From JAHJQQ01 sp032907525 (GTDB lineage Bacteria > Pseudomonadota > Gammaproteobacteria > Thiohalobacterales > Thiohalobacteraceae): 16,058 bases of DNA. The DNA lies in contig JAJJPM010000090.1 in the NCBI GenBank assembly GCA_032907525.1, forward strand, positions 1 through 16,058, in the 5' to 3' direction. The notes below the pieces were generated by a model, which did no database searches, was not told the DNA's origin, and was given only the letters and a program-made list of their open reading frames with translations. Numbering within the stretch: the stretch's first letter is position 1; each line of letters begins with the position of its first letter. Below, piece after piece: positions 14,706 through 16,058 of the stretch. The translations under genes were made by a program, and so were the position numbers.

Positions 14706-16058
<1,353 letters not shown>

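Overview
The window looks like the chromosome of a high-GC gammaproteobacterium, perhaps a Chromatiales or Ectothiorhodospiraceae-type lineage. The evidence is gene order: glyQ-glyS followed by gmhB-plsC, and glnA / DUF4124 protein / ntrB / ntrC. I cannot name a species. Only the first ~1.1 kb differs, being visibly lower in GC than the rest.

Layout: (a) 1-~1190, minus strand, is an AT-richer accessory segment. It holds the N-terminal part of a GYF_2-like protein running off the left edge, a 168-aa helical protein with an R-x4-H (HEPN-like) motif, and a possible 57-aa ORF. (b) 1236-6741, minus strand, is a housekeeping block transcribed glyQ > glyS > MazG-like > gmhB > plsC > CigR/RcnB-like lipoprotein. 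glyQ/glyS and gmhB/plsC each overlap by ATGA. Two palindromic repeat elements sit in the gaps on either side of the mazG-like gene. (c) 6922-7434, minus, is a small outer-membrane beta-barrel protein. (d) 7723-8298, plus, is a 191-aa protein I do not recognise. (e) 8395-10850, plus, is a tight three-gene unit: a PP-loop (ThiI/MnmA-like) ATPase whose C-terminal region resembles NFACT-R, a TusA-like sulfur carrier, and a CDF metal exporter with an extra C-terminal domain. (f) 10852-16058, plus, is the nitrogen-regulation locus: glnA, a DUF4124 secreted protein, ntrB, and ntrC (cut at its last ~14 residues by the window edge).

The nitrogen locus carries readable control signals. Upstream of glnA are two NtrC-type dyads centred 31 bp apart and a sigma-54 -24/-12 element with exact GG-N10-GC spacing, a layout like enteric glnAp2. 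glnA ends in a strong intrinsic terminator. Upstream of ntrB another NtrC-type dyad lies directly over a TATAAT -10 box, which predicts autorepression. The least characterised content is the PP-loop/TusA/CDF unit, the shared architecture of two long inverted repeats (3073-3168 and 12578-12741), and the low-GC left edge. I do not see a clearly new defence or mobile system.
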